DNA from: Hofstenia miamia | Taxonomy: Eukaryota > Xenacoelomorpha > Acoela | Assembly (NCBI GenBank): GCA_004352715.1 | Contig: SCFE01000117.1 | Coordinates: 138,272-202,271 of the forward strand | Direction of reading: 5' to 3' | Length of the DNA stretch: 64,000 nucleotides | Shown: piece by piece, positions 35,801 to 46,159 of the stretch | How the letters are laid out: every line of letters starts with the position of its first letter | How positions within the stretch are numbered: position 1 is the stretch's first letter | The notes under the pieces: model-generated | The model's input: the letters and a program-made list of their open reading frames with translations, nothing else | Told to the model about the DNA's origin: nothing | Database searches by the model: none | Program-made: the position numbers and the translations under genes

Positions 35801-38800
35801 CATATATTAAGCAAACTACATTTTATTTTTCCACATAATCGCCTTCTAAGTCAATGCACTTCTTCCAGCGCTTCTCCAGTTTCTTCATGCCTTCATCGAA
35901 CCACGATTTCGGGAAGCTGTTCAAAACGTTCTTGACTGCGGCTCGAATTTCCTTTTCTCCATCAAATTTGACGCCTCGGAGGGGATCTTTCATCGGTCCA
36001 AAGAGATGGAAGTCGCTGGGTGCAAGGTCTGGGGAATAGGCGGGTGTGGTAACAATTNNNNNNNNNNNNNNNNNNNNNNNNNNNNNNNNNNNNNNNNNNN
36101 NNNNNNNNNNNNNNNNNNNNNNNNNNNNNNNNNNNNNNNNNNNNNNNNNNNNNNNNNNNNNNNNNNNNNNNNNNNNNNNNNNNNNNNNNNNNNNNNNNNN
36201 NNNNNNNNNNNNNNNNNNNNNNNNNNNNNNNNNNNNNNNNNNNNNNNNNNNNNNNNNNNNNNNNNNNNCGATCTTCGTCCAACAGGTTACGGACAATGGC
36301 CACCTGATCTTCACCGGTGGCCGTGATCGGAGCTCCACAGCGGGGGTCATCTTCCAGCGAAGTTCTGCCACACTGGAACCGCGACATCCATCTGCTGATT
36401 GTCGATCTGTCAGGTGCAGATGCGCCATAGTGTTGCTGCAGGCGATTAGCTGCTTCAGTTGGCGTTTTTCCCTCTTTAAAAAGAAAATGAATTATTGCAC
36501 GCCACTCGTTTCTACTGAATTCAGCCATGTCCAAACACGTTACTGAACCTAAAGGCTTCCAACTGTCTTATAAAGACACGCAGATGCGCACTAAGTGAAT
36601 GCTAATCACAAGACGTTGTGTCTGACTGAATGCACAAGCAAATTGTTAATTAACAATTAAATCGATCACAAGAATGACTGCTGTGCAGAACTTCTGATAT
36701 GACCCTCGTATAATACGCCCTCTAGTCATACTGTATCAAATGCTCATTAGTACACTAAAATAATTTGCACATGGGCTTTGAATAACTTTCTTATAATCAC
36801 AAAGTCAGAGATCATTGCGCAGAAGAGGCACGCATCAATAGACGCGCAAGCAACAGACAAGCTATGTCCTTAAGCTCAGAAAGTGGAGAAACATAATTGA
36901 AGTGTTTCTACAACTATAGAAATAGTAGTAACGATGTAATGGACATAGATGTTAACAGAGAAAGAGGAAGTTGGAAAAGTGGTGATTTAGAGGAAGATAT
37001 AGAGAGTTTCCGCGATTCTAAGAAATTATAATTTATCTTATAATTATGTGAGCTCTTTCTGCATAAGAGAAGAATGATATGATAAGCACATGGCAGAAAC
37101 TTGTTTTGATCTAAAATTAACAAAGCCGTTGGCTTTTACGGCTATACGTAGAATGGTGTAAGACATTGCAAAAGATGTATTTTGATTAAAAACTGTATTG
37201 AAGTTGCTATGGTCGAATAGGCTTTTAAATATCTTTGTAACAACCTTAGAGAGCGTGCATTCTTTTCAATTTTTCGATTACAAGTGAAGATGAGTGTTTA
37301 TTAGTTGTTGAGTAAGGCCTACATTGTTTGAAAAATTGTGCCATTCAAAGCGGAAGCTGCAATTTCATAGTTGAGAAATGTTTGTATTAATTTTAAAATT
37401 ATTTTTAAATTATAAAATCCATCAATGCTCTTAACTTCATAACATATTGTTTTGATTACAGGAACTTTTGTCTGAGCATCACATGTCAACAAAGGAGAGG
37501 AGGACGTTTTCAGATTTAATTGACAAAGTATACTTTTCAACTTTGAGTTATCCCTCAGCAAGTGCTAACTGTCAAATTTCTTTCGCATGATTATTATTCA
37601 TAAGTTGGTAATTATCGTATTGAGCATGTCATTCAACTCCTCTCGCCTTAAATTGGCAAGTTTTCGATTTATTTAAAATCTAAGATTGTGTAAAAAATAT
37701 GTAAATCTAAAAAAGCCCATACGATTTATAGATATATGCCCAATTATTATGTTTGTGCTAATTTTCTCAAGTATAGATGGAATATGAGTCATTTATAATT
37801 GAATTAGGGTGGAAGAACACTAACAGATTAAGGAAACATTTGGATCTTCGAAATTCTTGAAAATTTTAATCATTTTTGTAGTTTTTTATTTGAAGCTCAT
37901 AAAATAATATAAAATCCTGATAAAATCAATTAGTTCTGCAGATTTTCTTCAACCGAAATTTTCCAACTTATTAATAAAAATACTCGATTGCGACATGTAA
38001 ACATTTATTTGGGCTCAGAGGTAGACAGGCGCTCAAAATGTAGTCCAAGACGACTGCCCTACGAAATCTTAGGCCCTTATCAAATCAAGAATGGCCCATA
38101 TTCATTCATGCCAATTGGGTCTATTCAATGCCCATCATAAAATCCTTGCCAAAAAATTCCTTAATTTGTTGGTTTGCTCGACTAAATTTGGCTATATTAG
38201 AATTAAATTGAGTTTTGGAAGAGTATTTCAAATTTCTTGTAAAATTTTAAAGTGTCCATTTTAATTTTCAACACACTGTATATAAATTTCATATTGGATT
38301 CACTGCATTTGTGCAACAGTGTTTTTTTAATTCTCGCCAATTTTTTTCCAAATCTCGGCCCGAGTCCGATCCAGATCCGACCTGTTTATTGAGACTCATG
38401 CTCATTTCTTTTGGTTAACTCTGTCTAATATTTATGAAAGGAACTGTGGTTGGCGGGAAGCAAAAGTAAAAATGAAAATAATTTTCCCTCCTGTAGTACT
38501 CTTTATGAGTTAGTGAGTTTTGCGTTTTTATAGAAACCATTAAAAATTGCAAAGAAACTTAGTTAATATCAATTAACTATGTATAATAAAATACTACTCG
38601 GAATCTTTCGTGAAATATCGGTGTTTAGGGATTTTAACAGCATGGTTGGCTCCACTAATCTCTGTGAACTTTTTGAATGGGAATCTCATTTGCTACGCGT
38701 CTCCTCCTAACTTTACCTCATATCGCTTTATCATGAACACCTCGTTTTTTATGTTTATGTTGATAATAATAATTCTCTATTCCTTCATCTTTGTTGTTGC

Positions 38801-41180
38801 TTTACGTCATGTGATGAATGTGAAGAAGCAAAAACGCATTCTAAGACGTAAACTGCATCCAGACGAATCTTTCTTAAGCGATATGAGTTCAACGTCTGAC
38901 GTACATTCTGAATTAAAATTGTCACTGGGTTATCTCTTGGTGGTAGGAACAACATTGGTTGCAAATTTAATGCCGCAGGTATTTATAAAGACTTTCAATT
39001 CAAGATATAATATATTTAAATTTTATTTTTTCTCGTTGTTCCTCTAGTAAATTTCATTCTTACCCTATTTTTATTTCAATCTATGGTTTCTCCTAAACTT
39101 ATTAAAGCTGAATTATTTAACCCTTGCTTCAACTCGATCAAGTATGGTATTTTTTCTACACGTTCCAATTGCCCTTCTATATTTGCTTTACTATATCAAG
39201 TTTGTAGAGATATTCTTTCTTCTGTAAGCACCTAATAAGGTGGATTTCAAGCACTGCCATTATTAGAATGATAGTGACCAAGGATATCTAACATCAGTCA
39301 TCAGAAATCGGAGTTGCAAGTTTGATATATCACTAGGCCTTATTAATTTTATGCTTTTTGCAATAACTAACACACAAGTAACAATCAGAAAAAGGTGCAA
39401 AGTTTAATCTATAAGAGGTTATTCTCCATTTTATATTTCTCAAAAGAGTGGGCATGATTTTAATAATATTGCAAATGCACGGTTTTCACAGAAATTGCAT
39501 TCCAGTTATAAATAAAATTAAAGGTTTATTTACTTTCAGAATTAATTCTTATGTTGTTAGTTATTGTAAATTCATGTAGCTGTAGATACTCTGTTTAAGT
39601 TTAATCATTTCATGTCCTGTGCTAGGTACTTTGATTCATTCCATTCATTCATTGTATCTAAAGATGTCAAGAGGATAGTAAGCACAATAGACAATTAGGT
39701 ACAAATACTATACAAAAATTAGACTTTGGAAAGTATTGGGAGCTTAATAAACAACAAAGCAGATGTATAGCTAAGGGAACAAAGGCATAGAGTGAGAATA
39801 CCTCGCACCCCGGTAACTGAAAAAGTGCAAGGCTGAATTAACTTTCAAATAGGGACTGGTGATTTGCAGTAAAACAAAGAGAGAACAATAAATACATTAA
39901 GATCTGAGATTTGGTGTACAATGTTGTCCGGACATTAAATCTGAAGAAGATCACAAATGTCTGTCTCTTATGAATACTAAAATACCATTCCATATGCTTC
40001 GAACAAGCAAAAATTAAGGCTTTGCCTGATTTGTAACTTTTACAAATAACTAAGTATAAAGATTTTTAGAGATGCTTCTAGTGAAATACTACATGTATAA
40101 TCATTAGTGTAATTTGATTGTAGACAAATAACATAATTTCAAATATAGGAAATTTATTGCATATTATGAATGGCTGCAGTGTATTTGAATGTAATTCTTA
40201 CAAATATCAAAGTACATTGTTTTCTATAATTGCAGAGATGCTTGCAATTGCTACTTGCTGCAAATTCTCAGGCTTTGGTTACATTAGGCCTTGAATCGTT
40301 CTAATAACATAGGGATACCTTGAAATTGTGCTCAACAATTTGTTGTTATCCAACTTGCATTGAATTTCACCCCTTCTTGAACTTTTGTAAGTAAACAAAG
40401 AACAAGCAAAATCAATTGAAGCCAAATTTAATTGGTCCTTACTTGACTTTTAAAATTCTGAAGTAAGAGTACATGCCTTTGAAAGCATAAATCATAGTTC
40501 AATGGAGACATGTGAAAAAATCAGAGAATATTAATATTGATTAAAATAAAATGCTGATCGCGAAGGTTATCAAATTTTCCTCTAAGATAACGTAGATAAC
40601 GTAATGTGTGTGATATTATATTACTTTATTTCAATAAATATGTGATATCCTTCCAGTAATTTAAGTAGCATATAATTGGGTTAATAAATTATATTTACGC
40701 TAATGATGCAATTTTAAATTTATACAGTATATCTCTCAACTATTCCATTAGAGTAAATCATATTTATATATGAATTGAAATTGTAAAATATTCTGTTATA
40801 AAAATTATTCTAATAATTTAGTCAGACATATCCATTTGGTGAAATCATTTAGTATTGAAAGAATGAAAAAATAAATTAATATTGTCTTATGATGCCTTTG
40901 CTGAACTACTAACTCATGTTTTCTTTAGATACTCCATTATAAACTGAACCAACAAAACACCGATGAGAATTTAATGCTACTTGAGATCATTAACAATGCC
41001 AACGCTCTGCTAATGTCAATACATTGTGCAACAAATCCGTGGATTTATGCATTAACTCAAAAGAAATACAGTGACAGCTTGAAAAGGATTCTATCTGCAT
41101 GCTTTAAGATAAAACGCAGCAAGCAGTTCACAGTAAATTGTGAAATAACAGGTAAAATCAGTCACATATACAGGAACTAA
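22567..41180 (+). CDS. Class A (rhodopsin-like) GPCR, four coding exons
   Basis: Joined exons 22567-22688, 28151-28458, 38629-38978 and 40929-41180 give 1032 nt, 343 aa plus stop. Every boundary has GT/AG and the phases agree (2, 1, 0). The protein has a short N-terminus with sequons at N7 and N10. TM1 contains N42 (N1.50), and TM2 reads LAFVD (D70 = D2.50). C98 and C165 are placed for the TM3-ECL2 disulfide, W149 is W4.50, and TM7 reads NPWIY (296-300). C318 is a possible palmitoylation site. It should be a plasma-membrane receptor; the ligand cannot be read. Oddities: DRY is DKS (122-124), position 6.48 is Leu instead of Trp though P6.50 is kept, and 5.50 is Phe instead of Pro. Introns of 5.5, 10.2 and 2.0 kb hold Tc1, LINE and mariner copies. 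Subfamily not recognised. The exon structure is inferred by eye, without transcripts. Confidence 0.82.
22689..25042. other. GPCR intron 1, first part; nothing recognised
   Basis: Frames at 23821-24003 and 24178-24441 have no recognisable motif. No transposon end was identified. Confidence 0.5.
25043..25330 (-). pseudogene. Unrecognised coding-like frame, faintly deaminase-like
   Basis: The minus-strand frame reads NGWNKYWAEKFVT, a stop, ETRYHEQLEKITITSTFSPW, GNEKVYFDYDPTIEEMRIVL and RISSFLNTFSFQAVKCYWG, then stops at 25043. Its composition looks like real protein. The layout (x)AE, then ITIxxxFSPx, then IxLRISSF recalls AID/APOBEC-type deaminases (HAE, SPCxxC). However, His is Trp and the first PC Cys is Trp, so zinc binding would be lost. 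It lies in GPCR intron 1 on the opposite strand. Identity is unproven. Confidence 0.25.
25444..25737. mobile_element. CAGGCCCGTAG-family MITE, inverted partial copy
   Basis: Begins CAGGCCCATAGCCAGCATCA. It matches the reverse complement of 21329-21703, with shared GGGTTGATGAGAATTTCAAC and AACAAATTTTATTTTTACAT blocks. It runs into a G-rich tract where the gap begins. Confidence 0.7.
25738..26204. other. Assembly gap, 467 N
   Basis: Starts at a GGGGGGG tract of the MITE and ends inside a Tc1-like element. Confidence 0.99.
26205..26820 (+). pseudogene. Tc1-like element, right half, internally deleted
   Basis: It opens in the second HTH (ARSGRPWVTISRADNRIH) and keeps ATANEIKSEV. It then jumps by deletion to SPCHRVKKVNDWLNINGIEV and GKSPDLNPIENCWDVVKKEV (catalytic Glu in PIENCW), ending KAHGRHAKY at 26666. 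The first catalytic Asp region is gone and the second is scrambled. The right end, inverted TCGCGAGCAAAATTTTGG near 26800-26817, matches the left end at 28950. 26205-26312 is identical to 29248-29355. Confidence 0.7.
26842..27841. other. Assembly gap, 1000 N
   Basis: Exactly 1000 Ns between (TA)n and the duplicated block. Confidence 0.99.
27842..28949 (+). repeat. Duplicated block, copy 2 (partner 13072-14170)
   Basis: Second copy of the block described at 13072. It is also preceded by exactly 1000 Ns and followed by (TA)n. Beyond the TA tract the two loci diverge completely. Confidence 0.9.
28151..28458 (+). CDS. GPCR exon 2 (TM1 end to ICL2), downstream copy
   Basis: The acceptor is TGTATTCTAG and the donor GTATTT follows ATC CCA G. 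The exon encodes NGFVAYSVIT (TM1 end), LLMSLAFVDLLALVF (TM2), the TM3 Cys, and IALDKSVYILLPFKYRTL at the TM3/ICL2 boundary. One leftover base joins GG of exon 3 to make Gly. The start codon seen 20 bases upstream in the same frame is not the gene start. Confidence 0.85.
28950..29355 (+). pseudogene. Tc1-like element, left half with HTH domain
   Basis: The left end is TGTCGCGAACAAAAGCATGG after (TA)n. From 29160 it encodes KEQSIKVIAIAARFNVNHSC (first HTH), then GEFKSEARSGRPWVTISRAD, and is cut at a single N (29356). With 26205-26820 it would make one element overlapping by 108 identical bases, which suggests that the two halves were separated by assembly. Confidence 0.65.
29360..29856. other. 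No gene recognised; (TA)n at 29820-29855
   Basis: AT-rich filler between the Tc1-like half and the CCGG-rich element. Confidence 0.6.
29857..32351 (+). mobile_element. CCGG-rich hAT-like element with nested LINE
   Basis: The left end TAGGGATTTGCCGAAATCCG is followed by CCGGTATCCGG repeats. The right end CCGGATCCCATCCCTA closes it, so TAGGGAT is inverted at both ends. (TA)n flanks both sides. Left 470 bp and right 400 bp match the copy at 15585-16411. The middle (about 30650-31935) is a LINE segment. No transposase of its own is visible. hAT assignment is from the style of the ends only. Confidence 0.55.
30650..31935 (-). mobile_element. LINE (non-LTR) reverse-transcriptase segment, copy B
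   Basis: On the minus strand: AFDTV-like remnant, VQLHINGYIGVTRNVKIGLP, stop, GSVLSPLLFILYINDIF, then after a shift YADDGTISQSASNIH (the catalytic YADD). The frame at 31313-31074 gives STKILGIWFDSKFKFELHT. The frame at 31087-30797 gives LFEAIVAPIYNYARIFWLHK. Several stops and shifts. It is nearly identical to 34785-37028 but lacks that copy's mariner insertion, and lies inside the CCGG-rich element. Confidence 0.8.
32352..33259. other. No gene recognised; (TAGAA)n at 33060-33095
   Basis: Pentanucleotide repeat of about seven GAATA units near 33063-33095 and a (TA)n at 32357-32378. Confidence 0.6.
33260..33406 (+). CDS. Possible first exon of a secreted protein
   Basis: ATG at 33260. MKNIAKIIIIIMGAVIDISV is followed by AKDRNVECKENKPEAYQYGS and SDSKSVHLK, then a GTAAAT donor at 33407 (phase 0). 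A lysine-flanked hydrophobic core with Ala at a plausible cleavage site looks like a signal peptide. It lies in GPCR intron 2, same strand. No partner exon was found, so it may be chance. Confidence 0.25.
33407..34384. other. No gene recognised
   Basis: AT-rich, with a stretch (33900-34260) having the feel of an old interspersed repeat, but no ends or coding blocks I can name. Confidence 0.5.
35823..36534 (-). CDS. Mariner transposase, both sequenced ends open, centre missing
   Basis: DNA cut-and-paste transposase. The N-terminal part from MDMAEFSRNEWRAIIHFLFK has the paired HTH region (GKTPTEAANRLQQHYG, STISRWMSRFQCGRTSLED) and ends at LLDED before the gap. The C-terminal part has TPAYSPDLAPSDFHLF with the third catalytic Asp and ends KKCIDLEGDYVEK at the stop (35823). 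No stop or shift is visible in either half. The 211-N gap is shorter than the roughly 175 residues missing from a usual 340-residue protein. Either the gap size is nominal or there is a deletion. An alternative start is the second Met (36528). Confidence 0.8.
36058..36268. other. Assembly gap, 211 N
   Basis: Lies inside the mariner transposase. Confidence 0.99.
37029..38628. other. End of GPCR intron 2; nothing firmly recognised
   Basis: A minus-strand frame (37561-37319) has protein-like composition but no motif I know. A short CCCGAGTCCGATCCAGATCCGA stretch near 38359-38380 resembles hAT-type ends. Confidence 0.4.
38629..38978 (+). CDS. GPCR exon 3 (TM4 to TM6)
   Basis: The acceptor is GTGTTTAG at 38628. 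The exon starts GG ATT TTA and encodes TM4 (ILTAWLAPLI), ECL2 with C165 and two sequons (N-F-T, N-T-S), TM5, a basic ICL3 (KKQKRILRRK) and most of TM6 to ANLMPQ. The donor GTATTT begins at 38979, in phase 0. The reading frame runs on into the intron and stops at 39047; that tail is not coding. Confidence 0.85.
38979..40928. other. GPCR intron 3; nothing recognised
   Basis: 1950 bp of AT-rich sequence without visible transposon ends, unlike the two larger introns. Confidence 0.6.
40929..41180 (+). CDS. GPCR exon 4 (TM7 and C-terminal tail)
   Basis: The acceptor is TTTTCTTTAG at 40928, in phase 0. The exon encodes the end of TM6 (ILHYK), ECL3 and TM7 with CATNPWIYALTQKKY (the NPxxY motif). Helix 8 follows with a Cys and a short basic tail, then TAA. 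It completes the frame carried from exon 3 across a 1950-bp intron. Confidence 0.87.
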   Translation: MLHYKLNQQNTDENLMLLEIINNANALLMSIHCATNPWIYALTQKKYSDSLKRILSACFKIKRSKQFTVNCEITGKISHIYRN

Positions 41181-44100
41181 GGAACAATATTATTATTTGA
41201 GGGGTCGAACTAATGTCCTTCCCATACAAAGCTTAAATTTTTTAAACTCAAAAAGTTTTGATGCAAAATAAGTGCCACCTGGGTCAATTACTGAAAGGGG
41301 TCCAACCCTACCAGCCACCCGTTTCTTAGTCTCTACATTTACATATACATAATATACATTTATATAAAATATTAAAATGATATTTTAAATATAGGTATAA
41401 ATACTATCAAAATATATTTTTAAAAAATCATTGGAAAGACAGTATCCAATTATGTAGCATTCGCCAGACACACACATTTGTATAGTGATGGAAGACGTTG
41501 ATCTACACTTTGACGAAGTGGTGTGTCATTTCAAACTACCATTCCAGTTAAGAATGTTTTCGATTGCTGTGATTTTTGGGCCTGCAATATTTCCCTTTTC
41601 AATATTAATTTAATGAGGAGTGATGTGCTCCTACTTTTTTTAAGTGCAACATTCATAAGTTTCCTCCACTATTTAAAGTTACAAAATAGTCTTCCCTGCA
41701 ACTTGTGCAGACCTTGCTCTTTAAGAGCAGCATTTTTTATTGAATCCAGAAAATCTCAACTTAAAACATGTTTGTTTTTCATAGATTAGTCATTTAAATG
41801 AATTGTTTATTGAAATCAATATCCAATTAAATAGAGCTGTAAACTCAAAAGGTATATTAATGTACGTCTGTGGGTAAGCTACTCATGGAAAAAGTTCTTG
41901 TATTTTTTTCGTGTAACCTCCCGTTTATTTATTTTTGTAAAATCTTGTAGCAATGTAGCGAAGGAAGGTTTATGTACTATGTATATCTTTATGTGGGGCC
42001 ATCTCTTTGCAATTAATTTTGTTAAAAGATTTTGAAAATTTAAAGTGTCTTCCACATCATTTCTATTTCGGATTACAACCTTATACTTATTTTCTTCAAT
42101 TTTTCATTATATTATGATGAATTTACAGTTTTCCCTAAGTGATTAGCTTAGCAATATTATTCCATAGACAAATATGTTAAATCCAGTGTAAGTATTTTAA
42201 CGCAACAATGCGCAACCATATATTAGGCAAAGCTTCTAACATGTAATTCGCAGCTGATTTATAAGTATTCCTTGCACCCAAACACTAAATGAACTTTGTC
42301 AATTCAGTCCCAATTATAGTCCCCCTTTTGTTTACAAAGTATTTCAATGCAAATCTCAGTTTTAGGCATTCTAAAAGAAAAGAAAATTATTCTAAAGAAA
42401 CACAGTCGTGCAACCATAGTTACATGTTGATATTATAATGGCCTTGATATAAAAACCTACTGCAATAAGATTACAATTAAAAGAAAAGTGGACGTAAATT
42501 TTTCATTGAGAAAAACTTCCGTCCTAAACTTAGCTGAAGGCCAATCACAAATAAATAAAGTTAGAATACAGTAATTATGTACTAGTGCCTGTACTAAGCT
42601 ATACTGAGTTAAGTAGATGTTTTCAATCCATGACCAAAATGATAAAAATCGTTTCTGTCAAATATTATCCTGTTGTGTCCTGGACCTGATTTGTGACGCT
42701 TCAAGTCTGACCTGGTTAATCTTTATAGACCTGATCTAAAAGTTCTGACCTTACTCAACACTATTTATCATGTATATCATTTGTTTATTGACACTAACAT
42801 ATATCAATCTTAGATAAGTAACTTCAAAACATTGCCTTAGAAAGAGCAAGTACTAATTGCATGTATAATATAGAATTGCCGATGTTTGAAGCTTAAGTGC
42901 AATAAAATTAAGTCTGTCTGCAACCTGCAAATTTCTAAATTTTTAGAAGTTCTAGAAAATATTTTTAATAGTAATACAACATGTTTACTTCAATATCTGT
43001 CGTCATTCTAAGAATCGATTTGAATTATAAGAATGAATGCAACTAGAAATTTTAAAATTTTTAAAATGAAGTCTAAACAAATAGTAGTTTATAATTATCA
43101 TATGAGAATATTCTTAGAAATTTATCACGATTCCTTTTCTGCATCATTGGTATTGGAAGAAATATGATTATAAACTACGAATAATTGGAATTTAACATGT
43201 AACATTTAAATCTTAATGTATACAGTATTATGGAAGAGCAAATCTTTAGAAAAAACTACATAGGCACAGCGGGTTTCCTGCTCCATGAAGCAATGAGTAT
43301 TTTTAAATTTTTCCAACATTCTTTTTCAAATCAATTACGCATCATAATAGTGTCATGGGACAGTCACGATGCAATTGAAAATTTTTTGGGTAATGGGGTG
43401 GCATGGTGAGATTATAGATGTAAGTTATGAAATAGGATGGACATGGAGCAGACCTACCACGCTCCATGAGACTCTTGAAGATTGTACATACAGTAAAAAT
43501 GCAGAACACATGATGGTGTTGCAATATTCTGCGAAGACTTTTCTGTTCGAATAATTAAATATTTTCTGACATTTCGGTTTGAAGTTTACGTACATTGCAT
43601 CTCAAACGGCAAACACAGTGTAAGTGTGAAAGTATGGAATTTTCCATCAACTATTGATCAACCAAAATTCGAAACTATGAAAGTTTAAGGAGCATTCTCT
43701 TAGAATTTATTTGAAATGTTAATGATAAATGGCGCAATCTGTTGCATTCAGGAGTGGCATTTTAATATGGATTGATGCTGAAAGTTTAGGAATATTGTGA
43801 TAATCTAATCAGTTTTAATGTAATATATTCAATAAAAATAAATTCAAAGATCAGGCATCTGAATTTCTGTACTGACTTAACAAAATTATGCTTCTAGAAG
43901 TTTACACTAAACACAATTTTTACACAGTATTTATGTACATTACATTTTAACTTCATTTAACACAAGCTAAAAACCATTTGGAAGTTGTGTATATTTACAT
44001 ACATCTAAGTACTGAAACAAAATTATTCATATTTGTAACTATACATAGTTTTTCCCTTTTATATGTTTATCAAATTTTGAACTTGTTCTCTAAACCGAAA

Positions 44101-45093
44101 CAAAAGTTCAACCCAGTGAAAGCGGGACGTCTGACAAGCCTATTCGAGCTGGTTGGTGCAATGAAATTGGAACTGAATTAAGTCAGAATTTAGTTCACAG
44201 AACACTGAGGTGAATGAAAGACAAACAGGACGCACATTACATATTGACAGATTTTTTATTACCCTTTCTATTTTTTAAATATAATGCTTAGGTTGGCTTC
44301 ACATTTTTGATCATTTTATAGATTTATCAAAATTATAATATTCTACCACCGCCAAGTGACATTTTGCACACTGCATTTACAAAACTTTAAAATTATCACT
44401 GGAACACTTCCCAAAATTGTAATGTGTTGTTGAAACAAAAAAAACATAATAGCGTATCAAGATAATTTTGAATGCCTTAAAAAATGATATTGTTAGTCTC
44501 GAAGACATGTTAATTTTAGAAAAAGAATTTCCAATTTTGCAAAAATTTTACTGAGCTATATATAAGTACACTATGAAATTTACAATTATACATGGAACAC
44601 TTGTATATTTGAAAACAACAGCAGTGATAGTTGTATATTAAATGAATGGAAATTTTGTAGCAAAATGAATTTTAGCATCAATAAATTACAATATTTTTTT
44701 GTGAATAAATGTACAATTAATGCAATTATGAAGAATGAAATTGAAGAGTAATTTTAATCAATTGTGCATTAGGTGGAAGAACTCTTCAACGCAAGATTGA
44801 TACAAATGCTTCGCATAAAAGCCATGAACTTCAAGAAATGCTTGTAATGTTAAATCAACAACACTAGTGACATTATTTTCTCACAGGCCATTTTATCACC
44901 TGAAAAAGAATTAACGCGAAGTTTTTCTAATTTTATTTGTTTGTTACTCGGAATTACTGATATATGTGTCATGCTTATATGTTAGTTGTTAATTTTTGTT
45001 TACTGATCGTAAGAATTCAGCCTATTAGATTACATTACAATAAAATGTGTTATTATTTTATGACTTAAATATGCTTAAATATTGTATCTAGAT
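41181..45093. other. Intergenic; no gene recognised
   Basis: Frames at 41523-41789, 43369-43554 and 43978-44181 carry no recognisable domain. No named repeat found. Confidence 0.5.
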
Positions 45094-46159
45094 CAGAGAT
45101 GGAATCGGATTCAAATTTTGAGGATCGGATCCGATCCGGATCCAAAACTTCATGATCCGGATCCAATTCGAATTCCTAAAAAAATTTAGTTTTCGATCCG
45201 AAACGGATCCGAATATAAATACATATTATAACAATAAATAAACGTGGACCTAAAATATAACTGTTTTTTTCAAATGCGAATAGAAAATTTTAAGTGCTTC
45301 AACACTGCCTTGAGATCAAAAATGGACATATACGATATACCGGGAAGGATAGGGTCGGGCTTGGACTGAGCTATTGGAAAAACAGGACGACTTACGCAGG
45401 AGCGCATGCGAATCAACTCAAATGTAGTGAATCCTATACATCTTAAAAGCAATGTGTTGAAAAAATATTACAATAGTATCAAATGCTCTTCTAGTACTAA
45501 AATCTAATACAGTCAATTTTGGTCAAGCACAAAATTCAAGAAATGTTTTGTCAACGATCATAAAATGGGATGAAAATGATCGGAATTCGGCTGGGCGGGA
45601 ACCTCAATTTTAGACTAATGTCAATCTTGTTTGAAATGGCTATGCGAGAGGTATGCTATATAAAAATTTTTGTATCATTGACTATAATAATTACGAAACT
45701 TCTGAAAACCAAGTTGCTTATAGTGCATCTTAGATGAACATTTTATAAGTATATTGTATCATTAAATTTAGCTGCGTTTGCAGCAACTAAGGTATTTCAC
45801 TTGCTTCTCAGTGTTTCTTCTGCTTTTCCATTTGCAAGTTTATACAAACAAATGTTTTTGGTTGCTTTACAATTTTATCTTTATATGATTGCTAACATGA
45901 ATCGCATTGTGAGATTTGAAATATTGGTCACCAATTTTATTAGTTGTTGGAAAGAATATCGCGGAACCTGTTGTATGAGCAATGAAATTCAATTACAAAA
46001 TTTTACTTGGATTAAAATTACTAACACACTTAAAGTGGCATTCAAGGATAAATATGTGCGTAATGTATAAAAGGTACATACACCATTTTTAAAAAAATTT
46101 GGATCCGAAACCGATTCAAAATTTTCCCAAAATGTAGATCCAATCCAATTCCATCTCTG
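45094..46159. mobile_element. hAT-like element with CAGAGATGGAATCGGAT ends
   Basis: The left end CAGAGATGGAATCGGATTCA is followed by GATCCGGATCC repeats. The right end, inverted, reads CAGAGATGGAATTGGATTGG (46159). The flanking 8 bases agree at only five positions. A frame at 45801-46070 inside is unrecognised and no transposase motif is visible. Confidence 0.6.

Larger units (their letters stand above)
35749..36708 (-). mobile_element. Mariner element with TA target duplication
   Basis: Inverted ends CGAGGGTCATACCAAAAATT (35749) and, inverted, CGAGGGTCATATCAGAAGTT (36708) lie between TA dinucleotides (35747-35748, 36709-36710). The empty site, TTTGTATAATA with a single TA, is preserved at about 31615-31625 in LINE copy B, so the insertion is recent relative to that duplication. 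211 Ns lie inside. Confidence 0.9.
34385..37028 (-). mobile_element. LINE segment, copy A, interrupted by a mariner
   Basis: 34785-35748 plus 36709-37028 match copy B (30650-31935) almost base for base. The coding order on the minus strand is the same: IGVTRNVKIGLP, YADD, KILGIWFDSKFKF, LFEAIVAPIYNYARIFWLHK. Copy A continues further at its 3' side with a 167-codon frame (34890-34387). That frame contains CICQQDEEPLSYLFSYETFS and RTFQLLDL, a typical cysteine-containing LINE C-terminus. The mariner at 35749-36708 splits it. Confidence 0.8.

Noticed and set aside
37319-37561. Minus-strand 80-codon frame with protein-like composition
   Set aside because: No recognisable motif, no convincing splice sites, no second supporting signal.
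45801-46070. 89-codon frame inside the hAT-like element
   Set aside because: No transposase block or other motif could be matched; may be chance in AT-rich DNA.
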